From assembly GCA_951799405.1 (NCBI GenBank), contig OX637343.1:4836001-4900000 (forward strand): 64,000 nt of DNA, read 5' to 3'. Origin of the DNA: Agapetus fuscipes. Its lineage: Eukaryota > Arthropoda > Insecta > Trichoptera > Glossosomatidae. Positions 19,612 to 28,844 of this stretch are shown one piece after another (positions within the stretch are counted from its first letter, which is position 1; each line of letters starts with the position of its first letter). The translations under genes were made by a program, and so were the position numbers. Below the pieces are notes generated by a model. That model saw only the letters and a program-made list of their open reading frames with translations. It had not been told where the DNA came from and did no database searches.

Positions 19612-20309
19612 TTTTTTTTTGTTTACTGTCCTGGATCATCCAAGCAGACTTGAATCGTGACATCAATAAAGGAAAATACTTCAAGGAGTGAAGCTGTTGC
19701 TGGATTAGCCAAGAGCACAACTTGAGGCTTTCATAAAAGCAAACATCCCTTGAAAAAATAGATAACCCTCATCTAGAGACTAAATGCACAAAAATTGAAT
19801 AAAGGGATATTTTAAAAGGTTATTGCAGTGTATTCGGAGTGTCATTGAAATATTATATTATATTAATAATATTATATTAATACTTTTTTTCAATCAATGG
19901 TTTTTTGTAAGTTAGGTACTCGTATGGATTCAGATGTTGTCTATTCATTGTTTTTGAAGGTACATATTGTTGTTTATATAATAAATTGTAAATATTAGTA
20001 ATATCTTTTGTGTTGCAATTATATAAACCTAAATTTTGATCAAATCAACCCTAAATATTACACCGAGTCTCCCCGTTTATCATGAAAAATAACGCGAATT
20101 TCCCTGTTTTCGATCAAAAATAACGCGAATTTCACAAAAAAATAACGCGAATTTCCCAAAAAATAACACCACTGTTTTCCAGTCCCTATGGATGTGTCAT
20201 TATTTGGTTTAGAAACGCAAAATCACGAAGCATAGAATTTCACACGTTAGAGCTTGTTTAGTATTACTATACCATTGCAGTGTTCAACAGGATCGGGGAC
20301 AACTATGCC

Positions 20310-20975
20310 CCATATATATATATATATATATGTTGATCCTGATGAAGGATCGTGATACCGATCCGAAACGTCGGCTATAAAATAGCAAATTAACGGATTA
20401 CCCGAAAACCTATCAACATGTATAATATCCGTGAAAACTTAAAATTAAACATATATATATATATATATATATCTGTTAAAAGATTTTCGGGAATAATCCG
20501 TTTATATGCTATTTTCTAGCCTACGTTTCGGGCCGATATCACGGTCCTTCGTCAGGGCGGTCCGTCTGTGTGTAAGGTTGGCCTTCAACTGATAACGCGC
20601 CTAAGCAACGCATGGAGGCCCCTAGTAACCCCTATAGCCCCGTCCAGGAAAGAGAAAGACACTCATAATACACTAGATACTCGCCCGCGCCCCGCTACCC
20701 TCAGCAACCGCATCGCATGGCAACAAGACAGAACAAAGAGAGATGCAGCGCTCCCCCCCCCCCCCTTCCTCACTCCGCCCAGCACTGACCCGCAACATAA
20801 CGCATCACAAATCAGTAAGGCCAACCTTACACACAGACGGACGGCCCTGACGAAGGACCGTGATATCGGCCCGAAACGTAGACTAGAAAATAGCATATAA
20901 ACGGATTATTCCCGAAAATCTTTTAACATGTATAATATCCGTGAAAACCTAAAATTAAACATATATATATATACA
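20310..20975. mobile_element. Penelope-like terminal units with hammerhead-like cores, alternating orientation
   Basis: Three related units: plus (about 20332-20450), minus (about 20460-20592) and plus (about 20818-20955), separated by AT dinucleotide runs and a GC-rich spacer (20593-20817). Each has CTGATGA or CTGACGA, a hairpin (GGATC/GATCC or GGACC/GGCCC-like), GAAAC and GTC/GTA: 20339-20372 (+), 20555-20522 (-), 20847-20880 (+). The last two form a long inverted repeat. The ends of Penelope-like elements are known to carry hammerheads. No polymerase or endonuclease frame is present. The 110-codon frame is a chance reading. Confidence 0.55.
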
Positions 20976-21055
20976 AGGATAATTTATTTATAAGGTACAC
21001 ATAAATAAATTATAATTTATTTATAAGGTACATATAATTAAATTAGATAAATGAT

Positions 21056-21365
21056 ATTCGCACAAACTTGTGCGAAAAAGATGGGAACGGCTATTCGCAC
21101 AAATTGTGCGAATAGCCGTTCCCATCTTGTTCGCACAAATTGTGCGATAAGCGTCGGAATGGCTATTCGCCCAAGTCATTTGTGCCTAAAAGATGGGAAT
21201 GGCTATTCGCCCAAAACGGACATTTTTGCGTACAAGATCTGGGAAATGATCTGTATGGCGCCACACGGCTCTTGTGCATTGTGTACACAATACGGCGATT
21301 GCTATTTACACTGTACACAACTGGTTTGTACGAAACGGCGTTGCCTATTCGCACAGCGCACACAC
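21056..21365. mobile_element. Foldback repeat with TTCGCACAA motifs
   Basis: 21078-21128 is a 51-base palindrome (25-base arms around one A; arm starts AAGATGGGAACGGCTATTCG). TTCGCACAA/TTGTGCGAA recurs several times, and GAATGGCTATTCGCCCAA follows twice. A related piece is at 28763-28828. The overlapping 87-107 codon frames reflect these repeats. Confidence 0.65.
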
Positions 21366-21579
21366 CATACCTAACCCATCTGATTCTTAATTTAATCTTA
21401 TAATCTAATAATATAATTTATATAAAATAATGCAATATTTAAAATTAAATATAAATACTGCAATTTATACCATTATAGTTGCGTTGCGTATATAATTTGT
21501 ATTATCTATTATTTCATTGAATATATTAAGTACTAGAACATTGTAGATGTAGAACATTGAAAAAGCCGAGAAAATAAAT

Positions 21580-21690
21580 AATTTGCTAGCTGATTTGCGG
21601 CTGTGTTACTAGATAAAAGGCAAATAGATATATTTTTATTGGTTGCTAAGGACGGAAATCCCATATAAGGCTGACGTTTGCTCGTCGAAA
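21580..21690. repeat. Dispersed short repeat
   Basis: TTATTGGTTGCTAAGGACGG, then TCCCATATAAGGCTGAC, resembles 38755-38808 (TTATTGGTCTCTAAGGACGG, TTCCATATAAGACTGAC). Class unknown. Confidence 0.4.
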
Positions 21691-22239
21691 TATATGTTCT
21701 CAAGTAAAAAATGTTTCGAGCATGGAGGTTTCGAGTCCATTTGATGCAATTTAAGATGATTACATATTATTTAAACGACAGGCAAGTAATGGTGCGTATC
21801 TATTGATTGCTCTTCCTATCAATGGTGCGTATACTCAAACTTCATTGTTCAAAAACCAAAATGACGAAAAATGGTCGCATCCAAAACGTTTCAGGGCTAA
21901 AGAGTCAACCCTGTGCAAAAAGCGTGTAGGTACCTATGTATTTTACACAAGGTACCTCCTCAAATGCGTCTGCCTGGCAATCCATGCCTTTTTTTAATTT
22001 GTGTGCCTCTTGGTAGTGGTCACCTCATTGAGGGGTCACCTGCACCTGTGGTCAAAACACATCCACAACGCTTCGTAGAATCAGACAGTCCTGTTCAAAA
22101 ATCATGTACCTTCCTCGACACAGACCACGTGCCTAACCATGTCTGCCTGATAGCGGTTGACGTAAGGTTAACGACTTCTAGCTACAGCCACAGAGGCTAC
22201 AGCTTGTGTACCTACCTACAACCCATGCAGATGCCTATT

Positions 22240-22465
22240 TTCATGAGGTTGATTATCCATACTGAAAATAATGACACACTTTGCCAATGGCCCCCCTGTT
22301 ACAGATAAGGTCGGCAAGAGTTGTAGGGCTTATGTTTGGGGTTTTTATGTTGTAAGTTCATATGTGTCATATGTAAGCGGGAACTTGCAGGTGTCTGCTT
22401 GTGGGCATACTTTAGTATGATTCTAAATGTTAATATCATGTTTGCAACATAGATTTTCATAGATA
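22240..22465 (+). repeat. Rep-C copy
   Basis: ATGAGGTTGATTATCCATACTG to TTTGCAACATAGATTTT, moderately diverged. The 131-codon frame at 21913 runs into this repeat and has no recognisable domain; I do not call it a gene. Confidence 0.65.
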
Positions 22466-22540
22466 GGTAAGTACCTCATAAAAAAACCCCATATTGTATC
22501 AATGTCTTTTACATAGAATTTTTAATGGTAAAAAAAAACG

Positions 22541-23028
22541 CAACTAAGCTACACATATAGTGTAACTTCTTGCCTGCGTTATCCCCGAAGAGGTCGCATG
22601 TGGGGCTTCGGGACCTATTTATTTTTACAGGTAAGGGGGCCGGCCTCACACCAACCACTTTCAGTTGAAGTGAGGGTTTCCCAGCTCCCGGGGGGGCTGG
22701 TTCTCATTTCTTGTGAAGGCTGAGTAAACCTTTGAGATCGAATCCTTGCTCTCGGCATGGAATGCAAGCATTCTACCAATTGAGCTATCAACTTTTTTAC
22801 GAGCTTGGTCGTCGTCGCTACAAAGCGCCAATTCTCAGTTGCTGTAAGGCTGGATGGACCTCTGGTGACCGGTCATTGGTAAAGGTTTTATGAATTTTTC
22901 AACACGGCGAAGAGCAAATTTGAAAACATAAGTAAATGGTATATTTTTTGTGCTCCGCCGGGAATCGAACCCACAACCTTCCCATTCAGAGTCCGCAGTG
23001 TTACCACTGAGCTACGGACCGGTCAAAT
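22541..23028 (-). mobile_element. SINE A-B dimer, full length
   Basis: Same arrangement as 8052-8556. A head at 23028 down (CCGGTCCGTAGCTCAGTGG, B box GGTTCGATTCCC), A body, joint AAAAAAGTTGATAGCTCAATTGG at about 22798-22776, then B body and the GTAGCTTAGTTGCG tail at 22541. Confidence 0.85.
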
Positions 23029-23211
23029 TAATGGATATTTCAGCAATAGATGTCAGTCTATTGTATTTGCTAAGTTCATTTGCTTAAAAATACTGGTGAT
23101 GTTACATTTTAGGACTTTATAGGGTGCTTAGCTAATATGTTTTAGTAGTTCAAGAAAGAAAGCTATCCAGTGAAGGTAGGTATTTACATTGAGCGCAAAT
23201 GAAGTCTGGTC

Positions 23212-23480
23212 TATAGCTCAGCTGGTAGAGTGCTTGTATTCCATGCCGAGAGCTCGGGTTAGGATCTCATTTTGCTGTTTATTTTAAACTCAAATATAAC
23301 ACCGGCAAGGCTTACTCAGCCTTCACAAGAAGTAAGTACCAGCCCCCCGGGAGATGGGAAACCCCCCCCCCCCCCGACCCCTTTTCTGTGAAAATAAATA
23401 GGTTGCACTTGCCACCCCTTCAGGGAGAACGTAGCAAGAAGTTGCACTATATGTGTATTGCATAACTTAGTTGCGTTCAA
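23212..23480 (+). mobile_element. SINE-B copy
   Basis: Head GGTCTATAGCTCAGCTGGTAG, altered B box (GGGTTAGGATCTC), then the body with an expanded C run (23362-23375) in place of the CCCCACTTCAACTG block. Ends ACTTAGTTGCGTTC. Confidence 0.75.
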
Positions 23481-23891
23481 ATGATTGATCTTTCTTATAA
23501 GCTCCCATCTTTTCTTTCTTATCTATTTCCAATCCCACGCCGGTTTCAACAGTTGCAAAGTTTAAGTTCATTTAGTGCCTGCATTAAATGCCAATATACT
23601 AGATGGCAATGAAATATACTTACTTCATGTGTAGTCGTGTAGCTTCAGAGAGGGGAAATATATTCGACAATACAGCATCAACAGAAAAATAAATAAAACC
23701 ATCAATTCTATTTTTCTCATTTTATTAAAAAAACATATAATCAATGATAAAAAAGCTCTTTTATTGTTCATTTATTTCTAAATATGGTTTTACTTGAATA
23801 CAATAATATATAAGAACGTCAAAAATATTACAGACCAATATATGATTTAAATTCTAGTAGAGATTAATTTTCAGTGATGATAAAGGCTTGT

Positions 23892-24009
23892 GTCAACGAC
23901 AATACCATGTTGAAAGCACCGGTTCTCATCAGATTACTGAAGTTAAGCAACATTGGGTACGGATGCTACCTGGTTGGGTGACCGCTCAGGTACACCGCGT
24001 GTTGTTGGC
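23892..24009 (+). rRNA. 5S rRNA-like sequence (probable pseudogene)
   Basis: 118 bases collinear with animal 5S rRNA from GTCAACGACAATACCATGTTG through GAAGTTAAGCAAC (internal promoter box A) and TTGGGTGACCGC (box C) to CCGCGTGTTGTTGGC. Several changes look like methyl-CpG decay (CTCATCAGATTACTG where functional copies usually have CG-containing bases). No T4 run follows at once (ATTTCTT), and the sequence passes directly into a SINE-A head. It is a single copy in the window. It could be a retroposed 5S, or the 5' half of a 5S-headed SINE. Confidence 0.8.
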
Positions 24010-24013
24010 ATTT

Positions 24014-24300
24014 CTTGGACCGGTCCGTAGTCCAGTGGCAACACTTCAGACTCGTAAATGGAAGGTTGTGGATTCGAATCCCGGCGGAGCACAAAAATAT
24101 ACCATTTATATTTCTAAATATGCTTTTCGCTGGGTTGAAAAATTCATAAACCTTTACCAAAGACCGGTCACTGAAAGGCCCATTCAACCTTACAACAACT
24201 GGGTCTTGCTTGAGAATTGGCGCTTTCTACAGCGACGACCAAGCTCGCAGAGGGCTCTTGAGGTGTGATACACAAAAACAGCGCTCACCAAATAAATCAT
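24014..24300 (+). mobile_element. SINE-A copy fused behind 5S
   Basis: Head GGACCGGTCCGTAGTCCAGTGG, B box GGATTCGAATCCC, full body and AACAGCGCTCACC tail, followed by AT dinucleotides. The head starts only four bases after the 5S-like unit. Confidence 0.85.
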
Positions 24301-24304
24301 CCTA

Positions 24305-24566
24305 ATATATATATATATCGCACGTTTAATAATAAAGAGAAATAACTCGAAAATTGGGAAAATCGAGATTTTGTAATAAAACGCAAGAACAATGCGAGAA
24401 GAATAGGTAGAATGCGACAGCCGTTCAATTTGGACGAATATGACCGAGATAAAACATCGGCCGCCTTTTTCATCCCATACAAGTTGTACTGGATGTCTGA
24501 ACTTTAAACGTGATTTCCCAACATTCATGTTTTTTGAGTTAATGCTCTTTATTATTAAACGTGCGA
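24305..24566. mobile_element. Terminal-inverted-repeat element
   Basis: ATATATCGCACGTTTAATAATAAAGAG at the left is mirrored by CTCTTTATTATTAAACGTGCGATATA at the right (24545-24570). Inner similarity continues (TAACTCGAAAATTGGGAAAATC against GATTTCCCAACATTCATGTTTTTTGAGTTA). About 260 bp with no frame of interest. Confidence 0.65.
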
Positions 24567-24654
24567 TATACTGTGCACATGTATGCCTTTCATATGATTT
24601 TCATCTGATCTATAGCATGGTTGGTAGAAAGCTTCTTTATTAAGACTAAAAATA

Positions 24655-24785
24655 CGATGGATGGACGGTATAGGCCGACATATGTAGCTGGAGAGCAAAG
24701 GTGATGGACAGGTGAGAGTGGAGGAGAATCCTGGATTCAGCCAAGGCTCACCCAGGGCTGTCCAGCTCGTGATGATGATGATAGT
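24655..24785 (+). mobile_element. LINE 3' end fragment with GAT tail
   Basis: GGCCGACATATGTAGCTGG to AGGCTCACCCAGGGCTGTCC followed by GTGATGATGATGATAG looks like the end of an RTE-type LINE (short coding end, then trinucleotide tail). Too short to assign with confidence. Confidence 0.45.
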
Positions 24786-24878
24786 GCGGCTGGACCAAGT
24801 CCACCATCCCAATCTATAAGTTAAAAAACAAAAATATTAATACACTTACAGTAAACAAAACAAATCTATAAAATAAAA

Positions 24879-26860
24879 TCAGAACAGACAGATTGACACC
24901 GCAGTGCCAAATGAGGCTACAGATAGACAGCAACTCTTGGAACAAGCTGCTCGCGGCTGCAGCAGGCTATGGGGATAGCAGGGGCAGTTGCGCAAGCCCA
25001 TTCTCATACCCGTTCCGTTTGTACACTTCCATCCGGGGAAGCGCATCACAGAGCGCTCATGCAATGCTTTATATTTTTTGTGGCGGAAGGCCTTCCCGAT
25101 GGTTGTGACCCGACCCAGCAGTGATTCTAGATCTACCTGTTCGTCCACTAAAGAAAACTAAGCAAAATCCGAAGTTACTGACTCGATGCAACTGCATCGG
25201 GATGCGCTCCTTGGTATTTCGTGCACTCTGAATGAACGTCCAGTTCAGGGTCTACGTCAGAGGTGCAAAAGCGCCTGAAGGCTCGATAGTTACTCCTTGT
25301 GGACACAAAATCGGCGTAGCCTATCGGGCCTATGCCCGAGCTTACCGCGGCAAAGAGCGCAATCCGATCGGAATGTCGCAGCGGGCAGTCCCACAGTATG
25401 TGAGGCATATTCTACGTGACCCCGCCGCATGCGCATTCCGCCGTGGAAGAGATACAAAGCTTAAAGAGGGTGAAATTGAAATTCCCATGTTCTGTGAAAA
25501 ACTGATTTGTATAGAAATCTGGGGTGAGCCATATAGCCTCCACGCGGGACCTAATACATGGGAAGAAGAGGTTAGTTATCCTCTCAGAACAGAGAGCCCA
25601 GTCTCCGCTGCCAGTGCTGTATCGCGATGTCGCGGAGGGAGTCTTTAACGGCTCGCATGACGCGCCCCTCGGGGAGTTCGTCAATTGTATCGAGGGAAAT
25701 TGCTGAGAGACCACGTCTGAGGGTACTGATGGCAGCAGAGTATGCGATGCGCTTTCGATGTCAGCGCGAGATTTTGCCTCTACGGTCAGTAGGACATCGT
25801 CCGCGTAGGCTCAAAGTTTGCAGCCGGGCGGTACGGCAATAGACAGAAAGTCGTCAAATAGGATGATCCAGAGCAGAGGCCCAAGGACTGAGCCCTACGG
25901 ACACCCTCTCGTCACAACCCTGTTAAAATTGTGGGGCCTGCTTCCATATTGACACGGCGGTCCGAGAAATATGAAGCAATGCAGTTATAGATGGTTGACG
26001 GTATCTGCCTGAGCCTAAGCTTGGACAGAACCATTGGCCACCAAACGCTGTTGAACGCGCCTGCGATGTCTAAAAGTACCGCCATAACATGTTTTGACGC
26101 CGAGCTCCTCGCCACCTCTAGGGCCGACGAAATGGCATTCTCCGTCGAGACACCGGGTCGGAAACCATACTGGTGGGAAGAGAGGGTTTCTGAGAGGAGA
26201 GGGGCTTCCACTCGATTAGCATGAAGTTTCTCGAGTATCTTCCCAAGGATCGGTAGGAGTGATTAGGCGGCAGGCTTTGGGATCAGTGGGTGGTTTGGTG
26301 GTTGAGGAGGCCAAACTTCCAGCAACCGGGAAAGATGCCTTGCTGGATACACAATGAGAGCACGGCAGTCAGGTCGTGGGGGGCCGTTGCACAGACTGCT
26401 TTTCTATGGGATGGTTAATCCGGTCAATGCCAGGTGCCTTCCGCGATGAAAGCTGGCTAATGATTTTCCCTATTTCGGCGGTGGTAGGGAGTGACGACAC
26501 GGTACCCAGAGGCAGCGTGGCAGTTTCGCGGTGTCGTCTGACGGCCTATCTACGCTAATAAGCGCGTCAAGGAAGGCGGTGGCCGTGTCCATTAGCGTGC
26601 CAGTGACGCCGGTCCTCCCGGGCGCAGCAATTCCGCTCAAGATCCCGCCCGTGCATACGCAGGACGTTACTGTGCGGTATGCTGCGCCCCATGGGGCCGG
26701 GTTTGCACTGGCAGTGATAAACTCGCGCCACTTTTCTTTTTTCCGGCAGAGAAGTTTATTTGTAATGCGACAGAACACGTGAGAGAATGCGCTTGAGGAA
26801 GATCACGGGGGACATTCCATAGGCGCCCGATATCACGGTCGAGTTGCAGCGCGAGCAGTT
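24879..26860 (-). mobile_element. R1-clade LINE remnant (reverse transcriptase)
   Basis: Read leftward: KKEKWREFITASANPAPWG, then after frameshifts HQYGFRPGVSTENAI, LLDIAGAFNSVWWPMVL, GSVLGPLLW-like and AYADDV (25806-25823, catalytic YADD intact), and near the C terminus the zinc-binding PHILWDCPLRHSD. FNSVWWP and YGFRPG.STE are typical of R1-clade polymerases. At least three frames are used and stops are frequent, so it is dead. It is bounded on the right by a SINE-B at 26868. GC content is higher than its surroundings. Confidence 0.85.
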
Positions 26861-26867
26861 TTAAAAT

Positions 26868-27200
26868 ACGCAATGCAACTAAGCTACACATCTAGTGTAA
26901 CTTCTTGCCGCGTTATCCCCGAAGGGGTCGCATGTGGCGAGTTGAACCTATTTATTTTTACAGGTAAGGGGGCCGGCCTTACGCCAACCACTTCAGTTGA
27001 AGTGGGGGCTTCCCAGCTCCTGAGGGGGCTGGTACTCATTTCTTGTGAAGGCTGAGTAAACCTTGCCGGTATTTTTATTATGGGGTTTGAAATAAACACC
27101 GAAATAGGAAATCATTTCTGACATCCTCCTCGGTGGGATTCCAACCCGAGTTCAGGGGGTAGAATGCAAGCACTCTACCAACTGAGCTATCGACCGGACC
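26868..27200 (-). mobile_element. SINE-B copy, full length
   Basis: From AATGCAACTAAGCTACACATC at the left to TGAGCTATCGACCGGACC at the right. It directly abuts the R1-like LINE. Confidence 0.85.
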
Positions 27201-27880
27201 AGACTTCTGCAGAATAGCTTCCTGCAGCTTCTGCCTCATTGTAGAAACCCTGCTGGGCGTAGCGGTCAAACCGCTCCCCTGGGGCAGCACTGAATCTCTC
27301 GATCCAATTTTTTCCGGCTGCAGGGGCAGTTGCTATGCCCACCAGCCGCTCCCCTGAACGCAGCAGAAAGAAAAGCAACGGCCAGCCCGGGAGCAGCGAT
27401 ACGAGGAATGGCAGCAACCAGCCTACTACCATCAGACAGAAAGGCATTCACAAGTAGAATAGCAGTCACAGCCAAGCCAACAGCAGAAAGGAAACACACT
27501 GTCATGTTTGCACTGTTCAGGGCCACACATCAACTGCTTCTGCCCCAACCGAGAGGGAAACCGGCTCAACCAAAACCAGACTTGGATAGGCAGAGATGAA
27601 GGTGTGCTGAGGTCATAGAAAAGGAGAGAGACCTTGGCTCTCCACCACGGATCACGAGAAATTGTGTGATGAGCTCCAAGCATGCAATACAGCGGGCAAA
27701 GTCGAGGGGGTGAGGAAACCCCGAGGCTCAAGATCTGTGGGCTCCACGAGTGTTCAGTAAATCCTCCACAGCAGGCATTGTACGACTAAATGCCAATTCA
27801 GATATAGACGGCAGGCCAGCAGTCTGCTTTGCCAACATAGCAGTGCCAACGGCCAACAGCGGCATAGTGTGGATGCGTCT
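27201..27880. other. GC-rich unassigned region
   Basis: Unlike the AT-rich neighbourhood, this has overlapping open frames of 68-100 codons on both strands (minus 27266-27526 includes a hydrophobic stretch VCFLSAVGLAVTAILLVNAF). None is recognised, and none has matching splice sites that I can defend. It may be the 5' part of a LINE or a decayed gene. Confidence 0.35.
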
Positions 27881-28036
27881 AAGGCCCTCCGCAAACCGGG
27901 CGACTTGTCGGCGCGACTCTGCGACAAGTGTGCGGAGCTTTGAACAAAATATATAAAAACTGTCGGCCGCAGCCTGTCGCCGCGACTAGTTGTCGAGCTG
28001 TCGCTGTCGCCTGTAGCCCAGTGTGCGGAGGGCCTT
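27881..28036. mobile_element. MITE with GGCCCTCCGCA ends
   Basis: Ends AAGGCCCTCCGCA and TGCGGAGGGCCTT are exact inverted repeats. The inside is rich in CGACTTGTCGGCGCGAC-like short inverted blocks. 156 bp, GC-rich. No clear target duplication. Confidence 0.7.
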
Positions 28037-28044
28037 CATATTGT

Positions 28045-28140
28045 ATTTTAGTATTTCTTTGTACAGTCCAACCATGCGGCCCTGAATGTAGTACAAAATA
28101 GATCATGTGGCCTGCAATACCATTTGAGTTAGACATGCCT
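28045..28140 (-). mobile_element. hAT-like terminal fragment
   Basis: The minus strand reads CAGGCATGTCTAACTC, then GCAGGCCACATGATC and AGGGCCGCATGGTTGGAC, like common hAT ends (CAGG.GTGTC.AACTC, GGGCC.CATG). The other end is not seen. Confidence 0.45.
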
Positions 28141-28214
28141 GACTTATAGAATAGTTTACACATCTTTAGAGTGATAATACGTACGATTGTGGCGGGTGAA
28201 TGCCTCGACCACTT

Positions 28215-28415
28215 TCAATCCTCTTGATTCCGCCAAGCTTGCACGTGTATTTGACGTGCTTGTGGACCAACGAGTCTTTTTAAGGCACCCAATCTATTCG
28301 GAAGGGCAGCTGGTTCCCATTGTGAGAGATCAATGTTTGTCCACGCCTTTCTGAACTCGGCGAAAGTTGATAATTTCTGTCCCTCATGAGGCCAGGCTCC
28401 ATCTGACTCGGACAT
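28215..28415 (-). CDS. Small protein, 66 aa, unknown function
   Basis: ATG at 28415. It encodes MSESDGAWPHEGQKLSTFAE, FRKAWTNIDLSQWEPAALPN and ends QIHVQAWRNQED. No known domain is recognised and no other copy is seen in the window. It follows a plausible acceptor (GATTTTCAG ending at 28426) with the ATG 10 bases in. A matching 5' exon with donor CAG/GTATGT ends at 28570, and a CRE/E-box promoter lies near 28700. It could instead be the remnant of a longer gene whose 3' part was displaced by the MITE at 27881-28036. Coding status is uncertain. Confidence 0.4.
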   Translation of the reverse strand: MSESDGAWPHEGQKLSTFAEFRKAWTNIDLSQWEPAALPNRLGALKRLVGPQARQIHVQAWRNQED

Positions 28416-28569
28416 TGTCAAATACCTGAAAATCAAAAGGCATTTCAAAATTAATGCATGAACAGCAAGCGATGAGAAAAGGGATGCATCGTGACAGGTA
28501 AAATACATTTTATATTTCAATATAGACGAATATGAGTAATACATCAGCATTTGCGAATGAAAAACATAC

Positions 28570-28690
28570 CTGTTAGAACAAATCAGCAGCCTTTTATTTC
28601 ACCGCTTCACTTTTTACTAGTTTCTTTACACGTTTTAAAGCAATAAAATGAGGAACAAAATATGATCCTTCCTATGCCGCGTGGTCGTGT
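28570..28690 (-). other. Possible 5' untranslated exon
   Basis: On the minus strand a transcript starting near 28690 would run to TTCTAACAG at 28570, followed by the donor GTATGTTTTTC. Joined to 28425 it places a start codon 10 bases into the next exon. Confidence 0.35.
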
Positions 28691-28695
28691 TTGTG

Positions 28696-28707
28696 TGACG
28701 TCACGTG
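28696..28707. promoter_or_regulatory. CRE and E-box (TGACGTCA / CACGTG)
   Basis: A full palindromic TGACGTCA overlaps CACGTG, next to a G-rich tract (GGGGTGAGGGGGTAGGTGGG). This is typical of a CpG-bearing promoter and suits divergent or minus-strand transcription towards the 66-aa frame. Confidence 0.4.
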
Positions 28708-28762
28708 TGTGGGGTGAGGGGGTAGGTGGGGGACGCGCGTTCTGTTCACGGATCAATTTGTT

Positions 28763-28828
28763 CCGTTCACGGATCAATTGGGCGAATAGCCATTCCCATC
28801 TTATTGGCACAATGGTTTGTGCGAATAT
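28763..28828. repeat. Fragment of the TTCGCACAA foldback repeat
   Basis: GGGCGAATAGCCATTCCCATC and TTTGTGCGAATA match the 21.1 kb element. Preceded by a tandem TTCACGGATCAATTTG / TTCACGGATCAATTGG pair (28745-28778). Confidence 0.55.
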
Positions 28829-28844
28829 CCACTACCATTAAATT

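Larger units (their letters stand above)
18786..20188. mobile_element. hAT-type element, 8-bp target duplication
   Basis: Termini TAGGGACTGGAAAA and TTTTCCAGTCCCTA, flanked on both sides by TGGATGTG (18778-18785 and 20189-20196). The 8-bp duplication and TAGGG end fit the hAT superfamily. Both ends carry short direct subrepeats around CGCGAATT (for example ATAACGCGAATTTC three times near 20090-20155). No transposase frame. It holds a SINE-D (18998-19285) and a SINE-A (19308-19611) inserted side by side, so it is non-autonomous and older than both. Confidence 0.9.
18478..20312 (+). repeat. Rep-E copy split by a hAT element
   Basis: 18478-18777 (GACATTGACTTATGATAGCTG, AGAAAGTTGGAAGCTTTG) and 20197-20312 (GGTTTAGAAACGC to GACAACTATGCCCC) are consecutive in the uninterrupted Rep-E at 45222-45645. 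The gap is exactly the element with an 8-bp target duplication at 18786-20188. Confidence 0.75.

Noticed and set aside
20339..20372. Strict hammerhead call
   Set aside because: Stem I is weak here (only the first pair is good) and an extra A follows CTGATGA, so it is reported only as hammerhead-like.
20568..20900. 110-codon Pro/Thr-rich frame
   Set aside because: It begins and ends inside the inverted ribozyme-like units and crosses a C run; no domain.
21913..22308. 131-codon frame
   Set aside because: Runs into a Rep-C copy, unbiased composition, no splice sites or domain.
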